NCBI RefSeq assembly: GCF_910578895.1 | Contig: NZ_CAJTSC010000021.1 | Span: 1-55,159, forward strand | Length of the DNA stretch: 55,159 bases | Direction: 5' to 3' | From: an uncultured Bacteroides sp. | Lineage (GTDB): Bacteria > Bacteroidota > Bacteroidia > Bacteroidales > Bacteroidaceae | Part shown: in pieces, positions 9,523-18,811 of the stretch | Position numbering within the stretch: position 1 is the stretch's first letter | How the letters are laid out: the number at the start of each line of letters is the position of its first letter | Notes under the pieces: generated by a model | Told to the model about the DNA's origin: nothing | What the model saw: the letters and a program-made list of their open reading frames with translations, nothing else | Databases searched by the model: none | Position numbers and translations under genes: made by a program

Positions 9523-9616
9523 GTCTCAATCCCTGTCTCTGCCGTCTCAAATTTTGAGACACGGTTGTTAAAAGCTTCTTGTTTTCTTTATCGTATCTTT
9601 CTTTCTTATACCTTTG
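9523..9616 (+). promoter_or_regulatory. HTCS1 promoter with GTCTCA operator repeats
   Basis: A Bacteroides -7 box TACCTTTG (TAnnTTTG) lies at 9609-9616, about 25 bp before the HTCS1 start codon. Upstream are direct repeats GTCTCA at 9523 and 9544 (21 bp apart). The second is also half of a perfect dyad GTCTCAAA-T-TTTGAGAC (9544-9560). From the second repeat to the -7 box is 65 bp. The susC promoter has the same two repeats, the same 21-bp step and the same 65-bp distance. This looks like the HTCS1 binding site and implies autoregulation. No good -33 TTTG was found, which suits an activator-dependent promoter. Confidence 0.65.
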
Positions 9617-9640
9617 TGAGGTAAAAATTTCGCAATTACT

Positions 9641-12600
9641 ATGAGACGCATAATTTTGTTTATCTTTTTGCTCTTGCCGTTGACCGCTGCATCCATACAG
9701 GCAGCTCCTTTTAAATATTCCTTTTCTTATAGCCCGAGAATGAATGAGGGGATATCCCAATTGTCTGTAATAGCTATGTGCCAGGACACGCGGGGATATT
9801 TGTGGTTGGGCACCCGTAACGGCTTGAACCGTTATAACGGCAGCACCTACACAGTATATACCCACCAGTCCGATGATTCATTGAGCCTTGCCGATAATGA
9901 AGTGTTAAGTTTGTCGGAACAGGACGGACAATATTTATGGATTGGTACCAATCGCGGCATCAGCCGTCTCTCTCTGACAACGGACAGCATCCGTAATTAT
10001 TATGAGGAAGACGGGTTGCCTGATGCGGCCACTTTGGCGGTCTATGTGGACCGAAACCGGCAAGTATGGGCAGGTACGAGGAAAGGACTTGCGCGTTATT
10101 CGCCGGAAAAGGACTGTTTTGAGCCTGTTGTGTTTACGACGGATACTTTGATAGTATCCGCCATATTGGAAGATACCAGTGGCAAGTTCTGGATAGGGAC
10201 AAGGTTGGATGGCGTGTATCTGTGCAACAGCAAGATGCAGTTCATCAAGCACTTCTGTGAGGAAGAGGGCATGCTGGCGGGTGCAAGAGTGACATCTTTG
10301 TACGAAGATGCCTACTATCGTATATGGGTCGGGACAGGTCCGGGCGGAGTCAATCGGATAGACCCTCATACGCATGCCGTTACTTCCTATACAAGCAGGA
10401 ACAGCGGTCTGAAAAACGATTTTGTCCGATGTATGGCAGAATGGAACGGGGAGTTGCTGCTGGGAACCTATGACGGGGTGTACTCTTTTAATCAGTTCGA
10501 CAACAAGATAGCCAAGGTGGGCGGATATGATAACGGGGCTGAAACCCTGGGGCACTATTCCGTATATTCTTTCTGCCTCGACCGTACCGGAACTCTTTGG
10601 ATAGGAACCTACGGCGGTGGCATATCGCGGCTTAGTATGCTCTCTTCGCGTTTTGCGCACCATTTTCCCGGAGTGTGGAATAATATACGTACAGGTATCT
10701 ATGGCGCTGCCTGCCATGATAAGGATAACGGGCTTTGGATAGCGACGGAAGGTTACGGGTTGCTGAATTATGATATCTCTACGGGTGAGACCCATTTTTA
10801 TTTGGTTGATTCATCCGCCTATTCGGTTTATAATGCCAATGTGATAAAGGCGGTGTGGGCGGATGAAGATTGTATCTGGTGCGGCACCACCAAAGGGGAA
10901 GTCTGGAAATTCAACAGGAAGACATCTGCTTTCCAACTGTTCTACCGCTTTCCGGAAGCCTTCTCCGTTTATTCGATACTGCGTGACTCATCCGGCAATT
11001 TGTGGATAGGCGCTGCCGGTGGAGAGCACCCCTTAATCTGTTTTACTCCGGCGGGTGAGCGGATAGAGAATATTGTGGACGGTTCCGGTGGGAAGTTGCC
11101 GATCAACTATGTGAGGTGCATGGTTGAGGAGCGTCCGGGCATATTGCTGATAGGGACCCGTTCTATGGGGTTATTGCGTTTGAAGATTGATTCTTTGCAA
11201 ACGGTGGGGGCGGACAGGAAGGTGACAGGGGCACTGGACGTTTATTCAACGGATGCAAGCGGTTCCGGGCATGCGATAGATAATAACTATATTTCCGCCA
11301 TCATCCGTACCCGTAAGAGGGAGTTATGGTTCTCTACCTATGGTGGCGGTATATATCGCATAAACAATCGGGGGGAAATAGAAGAAACCGTTACGGATAA
11401 AAAGGGATTGATGAGCAATACCGTCTGCCATTTGGTGGAGGGAGCGGACAACACATTGTGGATGAGCACGGATAAAGGTATTTCCTGCTATTCGATGACG
11501 GATGGTGGTATTAAGAACTACCCGTACTCCAATGGCATCAGTGCCCGTGAGTTTACTTTGCACGGTGGTGTGGCACTGCCCGACGGTACGGTATGCTTTA
11601 CGGGAAACGACTGTTTTGTGACGTTTTATACTCCGGAAATGCCGGTGAACACTTTTGTGCCGCCGGTTGTGTTGGAGAGTTTTCAGGTCAATAATCGCCC
11701 TGTGGAAGTGGGCGATGATACGGGGATTCTGGATTGCTTGCTGGATAATACCCGGGAAATACATTTAAGCTATGACCAAAACAATATAGCTATAAGTTAT
11801 CGGGCTCTGAACTTTATCAACTCCTCTATGAACAGATATGCCTATCGTTTGGAAGGTTATGATGAAGAGTGGAATGAGGTAGGCGGACGCACCACGGCTT
11901 ATTATACAAAGTTGCCTGCGGGTACATACCTGTTTCATGTAAAGGCATCGAATAATGATGGCGTATGGAATGAACAGGGACGTACATTGCGGATTGTGAT
12001 AGCTTCGCCTTTGTGGGACACTTGGTATGCCTGGTTGCTATATGTTGTGGCAGTGGCGATAGTGGTTTATGTGATTTTCTATTATTACAATGCACGTCGC
12101 AGATTGCGTGAGGCGCTGAGGGCCGAACAGCGGGAAAAATTGCAGCAACAGGAATTTCATCAGGCGAGAATACGTCTTTTTACCAATCTGGCTCATGAAC
12201 TGCGTACGCCGCTTACTTTAATTATTACTCCTTTTGAGGAACTGGTGAAACGTATTGACTTGGGGCATGAATTGCGTACGAAGTTGCAGGTAATCTATAA
12301 GAATGCACAGCGGTTGCTGTTGTTGGTCAACCAGCTGATGGATTTGCAGAAAAATCAGAGCGGAACAATGGAACTTCATGTGACCCAGGGGAATGTGTGC
12401 GAATTTGTGCGGGAGATATATTACGCTTTTAAACAGATTGCACAGACCAACGAGGTAAACTTCACCTTGAAGTGCCGTCCGGACTCCTTTGTCGCTTGGT
12501 ACGACCAGACGCTTTTGGAAAAAATCGTGTTCAATCTGCTTTCCAATGCTTTCAAATACACTCCTGCGGGAAAAAGCATACACATGGAGGTGGAATACGA

Positions 12601-13729
12601 GCAGGACAGGGGGATGATACTATTGCGTGTGGAAGACTCCGGATGCGGCATACCGAAGGAAGAACGGGAGAAAATATTCACTCCTTTTTATCAGGTTCCC
12701 GAAACGACGGGTGTCAATATTTCCGGTACCGGCATCGGATTAAGTCTGGTTTACTCTATCGTACAATTGTACAAGGGAAGTATCCGCATTGAAGACAGGG
12801 AAGGCGGTGAGGAAGGTACGGTGTTCTTCGTTGAATTGCCTGCCGTCGGGGATGCTTTTACAGAACAGGAGAAGGAAGTGATGCCGATGGAAACGATTGG
12901 CGATACGGCTTTTGTGCAACCGGTGAAAACAGAATCTATAGCGACGCCGATTTCAGGAGAGATTCAAAAGAAGCCGGTGGTACTTATTGTGGAAGATGAT
13001 AAAGGTGTCCGTGATTATTTACGTCAGTCTTTGGAAACGGAATATGAAATAATAGAAGCCGTGAACGGTGTTAAGGGGTATGAGCGCGCGGTGCAGGACT
13101 TCCCGGATTTGATATTGAGCGATATTATGATGCCAAAGCGCAATGGGCTTGAACTATGTTCGTTGATAAAGGAAGATATGCGTATCGGGCATATTCCGGT
13201 GATATTGATGACTGCACGTTCGATGGTAGTGCATATAAAAGAAGGTTTCCAGGCAGGTGCCGATGATTATATCATCAAGCCTTTCAGCATGGATGTGCTC
13301 CGTATCCGGATACATAGTTTGCTGCAATCCCGTCAAAGGTTGAAGAAACTGTATGGCAGGAGCTTTTCGCCGGAAGTGATAGGCACTGCGATGGTTTCTG
13401 CCGATGAACGTTTTTCACAGAAATTGTTCGAGGTGATAGAGAGGAATATATCCAACCCGGATTTGTCAATTGAAGTGTTGTGTCACGAGATTGGCATCAG
13501 TCGTGCTAATTTGTATCGCAAGATAAAGGCCATATCCGAATTGTCGCCAACAGAGTTGATTCGTAATAAACGGTTGGAAGTGGCGATGAAGTATTTGAAG
13601 GAAACGGAAATGACTGTTTCGGATATTGCGGTGGCGCTGGGCTTTAGCAGTCATTCTTATTTCTCAAATTCTTTTAAAGCATTTTATGGAATGTCGCCTT
13701 CTGAGTTTATGCAAAGGAATATTAAATAA
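9641..13729 (+). CDS. Hybrid two-component system sensor/regulator (HTCS1)
   Basis: This 1362-residue one-protein two-component system spans the inner membrane. After a signal peptide (about 1-22) come two seven-bladed propellers built of LWIGT-type repeats (about 30-670) and a Y_Y_Y domain (about 700-790), all periplasmic. A transmembrane helix lies at about 797-816. The cytoplasmic part has a HisKA domain with AHELRTP (His852), an ATPase domain with NLLSNAFKYTP and GTGIGLSL, a receiver (1112-1230) with Asp1161 in LSDIMMPK, and an AraC-type HTH (about 1255-1360). In this family an oligosaccharide binds the propeller region and turns on the adjacent PUL. The following genes are SusC and SusD, and the shared GTCTCA repeats suggest it controls them and itself. 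Confidence 0.96.
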   Translation: MRRIILFIFLLLPLTAASIQAAPFKYSFSYSPRMNEGISQLSVIAMCQDTRGYLWLGTRNGLNRYNGSTYTVYTHQSDDSLSLADNEVLSLSEQDGQYLWIGTNRGISRLSLTTDSIRNYYEEDGLPDAATLAVYVDRNRQVWAGTRKGLARYSPEKDCFEPVVFTTDTLIVSAILEDTSGKFWIGTRLDGVYLCNSKMQFIKHFCEEEGMLAGARVTSLYEDAYYRIWVGTGPGGVNRIDPHTHAVTSYTSRNSGLKNDFVRCMAEWNGELLLGTYDGVYSFNQFDNKIAKVGGYDNGAETLGHYSVYSFCLDRTGTLWIGTYGGGISRLSMLSSRFAHHFPGVWNNIRTGIYGAACHDKDNGLWIATEGYGLLNYDISTGETHFYLVDSSAYSVYNANVIKAVWADEDCIWCGTTKGEVWKFNRKTSAFQLFYRFPEAFSVYSILRDSSGNLWIGAAGGEHPLICFTPAGERIENIVDGSGGKLPINYVRCMVEERPGILLIGTRSMGLLRLKIDSLQTVGADRKVTGALDVYSTDASGSGHAIDNNYISAIIRTRKRELWFSTYGGGIYRINNRGEIEETVTDKKGLMSNTVCHLVEGADNTLWMSTDKGISCYSMTDGGIKNYPYSNGISAREFTLHGGVALPDGTVCFTGNDCFVTFYTPEMPVNTFVPPVVLESFQVNNRPVEVGDDTGILDCLLDNTREIHLSYDQNNIAISYRALNFINSSMNRYAYRLEGYDEEWNEVGGRTTAYYTKLPAGTYLFHVKASNNDGVWNEQGRTLRIVIASPLWDTWYAWLLYVVAVAIVVYVIFYYYNARRRLREALRAEQREKLQQQEFHQARIRLFTNLAHELRTPLTLIITPFEELVKRIDLGHELRTKLQVIYKNAQRLLLLVNQLMDLQKNQSGTMELHVTQGNVCEFVREIYYAFKQIAQTNEVNFTLKCRPDSFVAWYDQTLLEKIVFNLLSNAFKYTPAGKSIHMEVEYEQDRGMILLRVEDSGCGIPKEEREKIFTPFYQVPETTGVNISGTGIGLSLVYSIVQLYKGSIRIEDREGGEEGTVFFVELPAVGDAFTEQEKEVMPMETIGDTAFVQPVKTESIATPISGEIQKKPVVLIVEDDKGVRDYLRQSLETEYEIIEAVNGVKGYERAVQDFPDLILSDIMMPKRNGLELCSLIKEDMRIGHIPVILMTARSMVVHIKEGFQAGADDYIIKPFSMDVLRIRIHSLLQSRQRLKKLYGRSFSPEVIGTAMVSADERFSQKLFEVIERNISNPDLSIEVLCHEIGISRANLYRKIKAISELSPTELIRNKRLEVAMKYLKETEMTVSDIAVALGFSSHSYFSNSFKAFYGMSPSEFMQRNIK

Positions 13730-13751
13730 TAAACCTTGATTGTTAGTGAAT

Positions 13752-13796
13752 GTGAAGTCCGGGGAAGCTGATGCTTTTTCGGGCTTCGCTTTTTTA
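13752..13796 (+). terminator. Terminator after HTCS1
   Basis: GAAGTCCG (13754-13761) pairs with CGGGCTTC (13780-13787), including one G-T pair, and the hairpin is followed by GCTTTTTTA. It separates HTCS1 transcription from the susC promoter just downstream. Confidence 0.75.
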
Positions 13797-13799
13797 TCC

Positions 13800-13893
13800 G
13801 TCTCATAAATTGTAGTATTTGTCTCATTATTGTTTGATCTTAATGATTTGAGAAAATATATAAAGATGGAAGCGGGTGTGAATTATATTTTTG
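13800..13893 (+). promoter_or_regulatory. susC promoter with GTCTCA operator repeats
   Basis: GTCTCA occurs at 13800 and 13821, 21 bp or about two DNA turns apart. A -7 box TATTTTTG lies at 13886-13893, 65 bp after the second repeat. All three intervals equal those before HTCS1. The likely transcript start is near 13900, leaving a leader of about 50 nt before the start codon at 13953. Confidence 0.7.
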
Positions 13894-13952
13894 TACGGTC
13901 GACACGACAGAAAGTGAAAGTTAATTTATGTCTAATTAGTGTTTAATTCAAA

Positions 13953-16900
13953 ATGAAAAACAAAACAGATTATTTATGGTCGTTTATGCAACGGCTGGTG
14001 TTGATGGCACTGTTTTTAGGTCTGGGACTCGGTGTACAGGCACAAACTTCCGTTACAGGTACAATAACCGATACTTCGGGTGAAACGATGATTGGAGTAT
14101 CGGTAATGTTGAAAGGAACTTCTACAGGTACAATAACTGATATTGACGGTCGTTTTCAGATAGCAGCCAAGCAGGGGGATATTCTGGCTGTTTCGTATAT
14201 CGGTTATAAAACACAGGAAGTGAAAGTGACGGGCACCTTGTTGAAAATTGTACTTCAGGAAGATGCCCAAAATCTTGAGGAAGTAGTGGTAGTGGGTTAT
14301 GGTACTCAGAAAAAGGTAAATCTGACCGGTGCGGTATCTGCTGTAGGCGGAGAAGAATTATCCAAACGTCCGGTGGCTAATACCTCAACCATGTTGCAAG
14401 GACAAATGCCGGGGCTTCGCGTTACTTCGGACCGTGGTATTCCCGGTGACGAGAATGTACAGATACGTGTACGCGGTCAAGGCACTTACTCTTCTGCAGG
14501 TTCTAATCCTTTGATTCTTATTAATGGCGTAGAAGGTGATTTGGCAACTTTAGACCCCAATATGATTGAATCTGTATCTGTATTGAAAGATGCGGCTTCG
14601 GCGTCTATCTATGGTTCACGTGCTGCCAACGGTGTGATTTTGATTACAACCAAGAACGGCTCCGGGATGAAAGAGAAAGTTTCCGTTGCTTATAATGGAA
14701 ATTATGCAGTACATACTCCTACTACTTTGCTTGATTTGGTATGGGATTCTCCTACTTATATGAAGTATTTCAACATGGCAAAAGACAATTCCGGTGCTCC
14801 TGCAACGGACCGTTATTCACAGGAAATGATTGATGCATATACAAATCCGTCTGATAAGGAAAGATATCCGAGTTTTGATTGGATTGATTATATGTTTAAT
14901 CCTGCTTTTGTGCAACAGCATAACTTGAGTGTAGCGGGAACAGTCGGAAAAACATCCTATAATGCTTCTCTTAGCATGGTGAAGCAACCGGGAACGATGA
15001 AAGGACAAACCTATGAAAGATATAATGCTGCGTTGGACTTGAAATCGGAGATTAACAGTTGGATTAAGTTCGGCATGTACTTTGCCGGAAGCCGTGGTTA
15101 TCGTCAGCAAACACGTCAAGGTGATACCGATGCCTATTTGTCTACCATTTCTCAAGCTCCGACTTATATGCCGTGGTTGCCCGATGACGGATCGGGTATC
15201 CGTAAATACACTTATAAAGCCTATCAGTTTGAAGGTAATAATAAGAATATGGTGGGAATAATTGAGACAGAGAATTTTAAGAAATATGTGAATACGGATG
15301 TCAATGCGCAGGCATGGCTTGAATTGAATTTGGCAAAAGGTTTGTCCTGGTATAGTAAAGGGGCAATACGCTATAAGCAAAATCATGAAAAAGATTGGCG
15401 TGCCCAAGTTACTCCTGTTTATTGGTATCATACAGGTGAAAGTGCTAATAATTTGAATACGGGTGGAACCGGATTGGACAGCGATATGGACTATAGCACA
15501 TACTTAAATTTCTATACTTATTTAAAATATGACTGGACTTCCAAATTACACAATCATGATGTCTCATTGATGGCGGGCTATAACTTGGAGTCTTACCGCT
15601 ATGATAAAGTCGGGGCATATCGCCAATTTTATGATTTCCCATTACATGAAATTGATGGTGGTACGGCAGCTGTACAGACTAATGAAGGCAAATCGGAAGA
15701 GTGGGGGCTGATGTCTGTTTTCTTTCGTGCCAATTATGCGTTCAAGCAACGTTACTTATTAGAGGTGAATGCGCGTTATGACGGTACATCGCGTATTGCG
15801 AAAGCTTCCCGTTGGGGATTATTCCCTTCTTTCTCACTGGGATGGCGCATTACGGAAGAATCATGGATGAAGAACCTGAACTTGAATTGGTTGAATAACC
15901 TGAAGTTACGTGGCTCTTACGGTGTACTTGGAAATCAGAATATCGACCTGTACTCTTATTATGCCGTTCTCTCTACCGGTAAAGATTACAGTTTTGATAA
16001 TTCGGAATTGACTTCAGGCGTAGCACAAACAAAATTCAGTAATGTTAATCTGAAGTGGGAGACAACCGCTATCGGTGATTTCGGTTTTGATGCGACCTTA
16101 TTCAATGGTTTGAATGTTACTTTTGATTGGTATAAGAAAAAAACTTATGACATTCTTCGTAAAGCACAAGGCAATAATCTGCTGGCTTTAGATGCTCCCT
16201 ACATCAACAGTGGAGAAATGGTGAATAAAGGTGTTGAAATAGGGTTGTCATACAACGGATATATTAATAACGGTAAGATGAAAGGATTCTCTTATAATGC
16301 AGGAGTCTTTTTTGACCGTTCGCGTAATGAACTTACAAAATACGGTTCTGATTATATCGCAAATGGAACTATTTGCCGGGAAGGCTTGCCTTATGAATCA
16401 TTCTATATGTTGGAAGCGATAGGAATTTTCAAAGATGAGGAAGATGTGGCAAGTTCTCCTAAACAATATAATGACAATACTTTGCCCGGTGATATTAAGT
16501 TTAAGGACATCAGTGGCAAAGATGGTAAACCGGATGGAGTGATTGATGATTATGACCGTACTGTGATAGACGGACGTTTCCCTGATTTTGAGTATACGAT
16601 TAATCTTGGTGCCGCATGGAAAGGTTTTGATTTCTCATTAATGGGACAAGGAGTGCAAGGTGTAAAGCACTATGCGAAAGACTGGGGTATCCATCCGTTC
16701 AAACAAGGTTCGCCTATTTCTTGGGATTACATAGAAAACATGTGGACCGAGGAAAATCCGAATGGTAAATATCCGCGTTTGTATTATGACAATATGGGCG
16801 GAACTAAAAATACGCGTGCCAATTCATTCTTCTTATATAATGGTTCGTATTTCCGTTTGAAGAATTTGACTTTGGGTTACACCGTTCCGCAAGAACTGAC

Positions 16901-17078
16901 ACGTAAGGTGAAAATTGAAAAGTTACGTGTCTATTTTTCGGGAGATAATTTGCTGACTATTACGAAATTCCCTCAGGGGGGAGATCCGGAACGTAATTAT
17001 ACCTCCAAAGATAACACACGTTTGGTTTATTATCCACAAAACCGTATTGTTTCTTTTGGTGTAAACCTTCAATTTTAA
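13953..17078 (+). CDS. SusC-like TonB-dependent outer-membrane transporter
   Basis: A 1041-residue SusC family porin that imports ligand captured by its SusD partner, powered by TonB. A signal peptide runs to about 31 (GVQAQ). A carboxypeptidase-regulatory-like domain follows (about 33-110), then the TonB-box region EEVVVVGYGTQKK, the plug (about 118-230, with VLKDAASASIYGSRAANG), and a beta-barrel ending in aromatic residues (VNLQF). There is no STN domain, so control by an HTCS fits better than an anti-sigma route. The susD gene starts 22 bp downstream. Sequence alone does not tell the ligand, and no glycoside hydrolase gene lies directly behind this pair, which is unusual for a PUL. Confidence 0.95.
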   Translation: MKNKTDYLWSFMQRLVLMALFLGLGLGVQAQTSVTGTITDTSGETMIGVSVMLKGTSTGTITDIDGRFQIAAKQGDILAVSYIGYKTQEVKVTGTLLKIVLQEDAQNLEEVVVVGYGTQKKVNLTGAVSAVGGEELSKRPVANTSTMLQGQMPGLRVTSDRGIPGDENVQIRVRGQGTYSSAGSNPLILINGVEGDLATLDPNMIESVSVLKDAASASIYGSRAANGVILITTKNGSGMKEKVSVAYNGNYAVHTPTTLLDLVWDSPTYMKYFNMAKDNSGAPATDRYSQEMIDAYTNPSDKERYPSFDWIDYMFNPAFVQQHNLSVAGTVGKTSYNASLSMVKQPGTMKGQTYERYNAALDLKSEINSWIKFGMYFAGSRGYRQQTRQGDTDAYLSTISQAPTYMPWLPDDGSGIRKYTYKAYQFEGNNKNMVGIIETENFKKYVNTDVNAQAWLELNLAKGLSWYSKGAIRYKQNHEKDWRAQVTPVYWYHTGESANNLNTGGTGLDSDMDYSTYLNFYTYLKYDWTSKLHNHDVSLMAGYNLESYRYDKVGAYRQFYDFPLHEIDGGTAAVQTNEGKSEEWGLMSVFFRANYAFKQRYLLEVNARYDGTSRIAKASRWGLFPSFSLGWRITEESWMKNLNLNWLNNLKLRGSYGVLGNQNIDLYSYYAVLSTGKDYSFDNSELTSGVAQTKFSNVNLKWETTAIGDFGFDATLFNGLNVTFDWYKKKTYDILRKAQGNNLLALDAPYINSGEMVNKGVEIGLSYNGYINNGKMKGFSYNAGVFFDRSRNELTKYGSDYIANGTICREGLPYESFYMLEAIGIFKDEEDVASSPKQYNDNTLPGDIKFKDISGKDGKPDGVIDDYDRTVIDGRFPDFEYTINLGAAWKGFDFSLMGQGVQGVKHYAKDWGIHPFKQGSPISWDYIENMWTEENPNGKYPRLYYDNMGGTKNTRANSFFLYNGSYFRLKNLTLGYTVPQELTRKVKIEKLRVYFSGDNLLTITKFPQGGDPERNYTSKDNTRLVYYPQNRIVSFGVNLQF

Positions 17079-17100
17079 TCAATAATAAATGCGTATAAAG

Positions 17101-18576
17101 ATGAAAAAAATAGCATATATTTCATTGCTGATTGGCACATTGACCTTGAATTCTTGTTCAGGAATTTTGGATACTCCTCCAACATCAACTCCTTCGGAGG
17201 ATGTTTTTTGGCAATCAAAAGCTGATTTTGAGTCTGCTTTGGCAGCTTGTTATCAAGGAATGCAAGAGGAAACGTTATCATGGATTATCCCCACTTTCGA
17301 TTGTTTGACGGATAATGCGTATGGCAATCAGGGTTCCAGTAAGGTATACAATGCGGATATGATTCAGGCTGATAATATTGACCCGTCTACAACCGGTCTT
17401 ATTGCGAACATATATAAAGAAGCTTATAAAGCCATTGCCCGTTTGAATCTGTTTTTGGATCAGTTGAATAAATACCAGGGCGGGGATATCGCGTCCGTTC
17501 GTAATCAAATGGAAGGCGAAGCCTTGTTCTTGCGTTCCTATTGCTATTATCTGTTGTATATGTTTTATGGGGAAGTCCCGTATATCGACAAGCCTTTGAC
17601 ATTGGAAACGCAAAATGCGCCTAAAAACACATTGGATGAGGTATATACGAATTTGACAAGAGATTTGCAGGCTGCCATTACCAAAATGGACGACAAGACC
17701 TATAAAGCGGCTAAAGGACATGCCACCCAAGGGGCTGCCAAAGCTTTAAAAGCCCGTGTGCTCATGTTTCATGCTTATGGAGATGATGGCAAAGTTGCCC
17801 ATAAAGATGAAGTAGAGGAAGCATATACTTTGCTGAATACGATTACGGGTTACTCTTTGGACGAAAACTATGCCGATATATTCCGTCCCGCCAATCAGGA
17901 AAGTAGTGACGAGATTGTATTTTCCATCAAATTCTTGGCTCCGAACAGTTATCATTCTTTTGATAATTCTTATGGGAATTATGGTATGTTGAATCCTGTA
18001 GAGGATTTGGTAAAGGAGTATGAAGAGGGGGACAATCGCATGGCCCAAACGATTGCTTTTAACGATAAGTACCAATGGGAAGGAGGAGAAGTAATCAACT
18101 TGACCAAATCCAGTAATGGTAAGCGTATGATGAAATGGCTACGTCCGGTATTGAAACAAAGTGATTATTGGAATCAGACGGAGCGTAGCGAACAAGACAT
18201 TGTAATTCTCCGTTGGGGCGAACTGCTTCTTTTAAAAGCTGAAGCTGCCAACGAATTGGACATGACAGGTGTTGCCGATATGGTGAACCTTGTTAGAGAA
18301 CGCGCGGGTTTGGACGCTCTTCCTGAGGAGGGGGTAAGCAAAGAGCAAATGCGTGAAGCCATTCGTCACGAACGTCGGGTTGAGACTCCGTTTGAATTAA
18401 TTCGATATTATGACATGAAACGTTGGAAAATAATGAACAAATTGAACGGACTTGTACTTGACCCGCTTTATCCGAATATTATTCCGGCATGGTCAAAGAA
18501 GCATGAATATCTACCTTTGCCGCAAGGACAGATAGATTTTTCAAACGGCGTTTTGGTGCAAAATCCTAATTATTGA
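17101..18576 (+). CDS. SusD/RagB-like surface glycan-binding lipoprotein
   Basis: A 491-residue SusD family lipoprotein that sits on SusC as a lid and binds the ligand. I prefer the ATG at 17101 because it gives a compact signal, MKKIAYISLL...LNSC, with the lipid cysteine at residue 19. An in-frame ATG at 17089 would add four residues. The N-terminal RagB/SusD helices carry PSEDVFWQSKADFESALAAC. The C-terminal part has the usual IRHERRVETPFELIRYYDMKRW and PLPQGQIDFS segments. A strong terminator follows at 18615-18668, so susC-susD form their own transcription unit and the cytochrome block has a separate promoter. Confidence 0.94.
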   Translation: MKKIAYISLLIGTLTLNSCSGILDTPPTSTPSEDVFWQSKADFESALAACYQGMQEETLSWIIPTFDCLTDNAYGNQGSSKVYNADMIQADNIDPSTTGLIANIYKEAYKAIARLNLFLDQLNKYQGGDIASVRNQMEGEALFLRSYCYYLLYMFYGEVPYIDKPLTLETQNAPKNTLDEVYTNLTRDLQAAITKMDDKTYKAAKGHATQGAAKALKARVLMFHAYGDDGKVAHKDEVEEAYTLLNTITGYSLDENYADIFRPANQESSDEIVFSIKFLAPNSYHSFDNSYGNYGMLNPVEDLVKEYEEGDNRMAQTIAFNDKYQWEGGEVINLTKSSNGKRMMKWLRPVLKQSDYWNQTERSEQDIVILRWGELLLLKAEAANELDMTGVADMVNLVRERAGLDALPEEGVSKEQMREAIRHERRVETPFELIRYYDMKRWKIMNKLNGLVLDPLYPNIIPAWSKKHEYLPLPQGQIDFSNGVLVQNPNY

Positions 18577-18614
18577 TGAAAGTCGTAATCTGATAAAAAT
18601 ATCAAGTGTATAAT

Positions 18615-18668
18615 AAAATCCCCACCGGTCCGGAAGATCTCTTTCCCGGATTGGTGGGGATTTTGTTT
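18615..18668 (+). terminator. Strong terminator after susD
   Basis: AAAATCCCCACC (18615-18626) pairs perfectly with GGTGGGGATTTT (18653-18664). The inner part TCCGG/CCGGA can extend the stem, and the T-run serves as the tail. It ends 39 bp after the susD stop codon plus stem. Confidence 0.9.
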
Positions 18669-18771
18669 AATTTTCTTGTTTATCCCGTTTCAAATATTTT
18701 ATAAGGGAGATTTTGATACATTATTATAACTCTATGGTACATTATTGATACCCATTAAAAAGAGTTTGCGC

Positions 18772-18779
18772 TATTTTTG
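18772..18779 (+). promoter_or_regulatory. Promoter -7 box before the cytochrome block
   Basis: TATTTTTG matches TAnnTTTG and lies 33 bp before the start codon at 18812, just downstream of the susD terminator. No clear -33 TTTG sits at the usual spacing, and the GTCTCA repeats seen before susC are absent at the same distance. Control of this block by HTCS1 is therefore not supported by the same signal. Confidence 0.5.
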
Positions 18780-18811
18780 TGTGTAGAAAATGACGATTAA
18801 TTCTAATTATT

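Larger units (their letters stand above)
8751..9640. other. 890-bp noncoding region between the GH cluster and HTCS1
   Basis: Contents in order are a terminator for the GH cluster (8847-8897), repeat element copy A on the minus strand (8974-9431), a purine-rich stretch, and the HTCS1 regulatory region (9523-9616). Short open frames exist inside the repeat on both strands, but none has convincing coding features. The segment 8900-8973 is GC-rich with small dyads and shows nothing else I can name. Confidence 0.7.

Noticed and set aside
18763..18772. Shared 10-mer GTTTGCGCTA before the cytochrome gene and in the dyad at 40529-40539 (opposite strand).
   Set aside because: A single 10-bp match without shared spacing or flanks; it can occur by chance in 55 kb.
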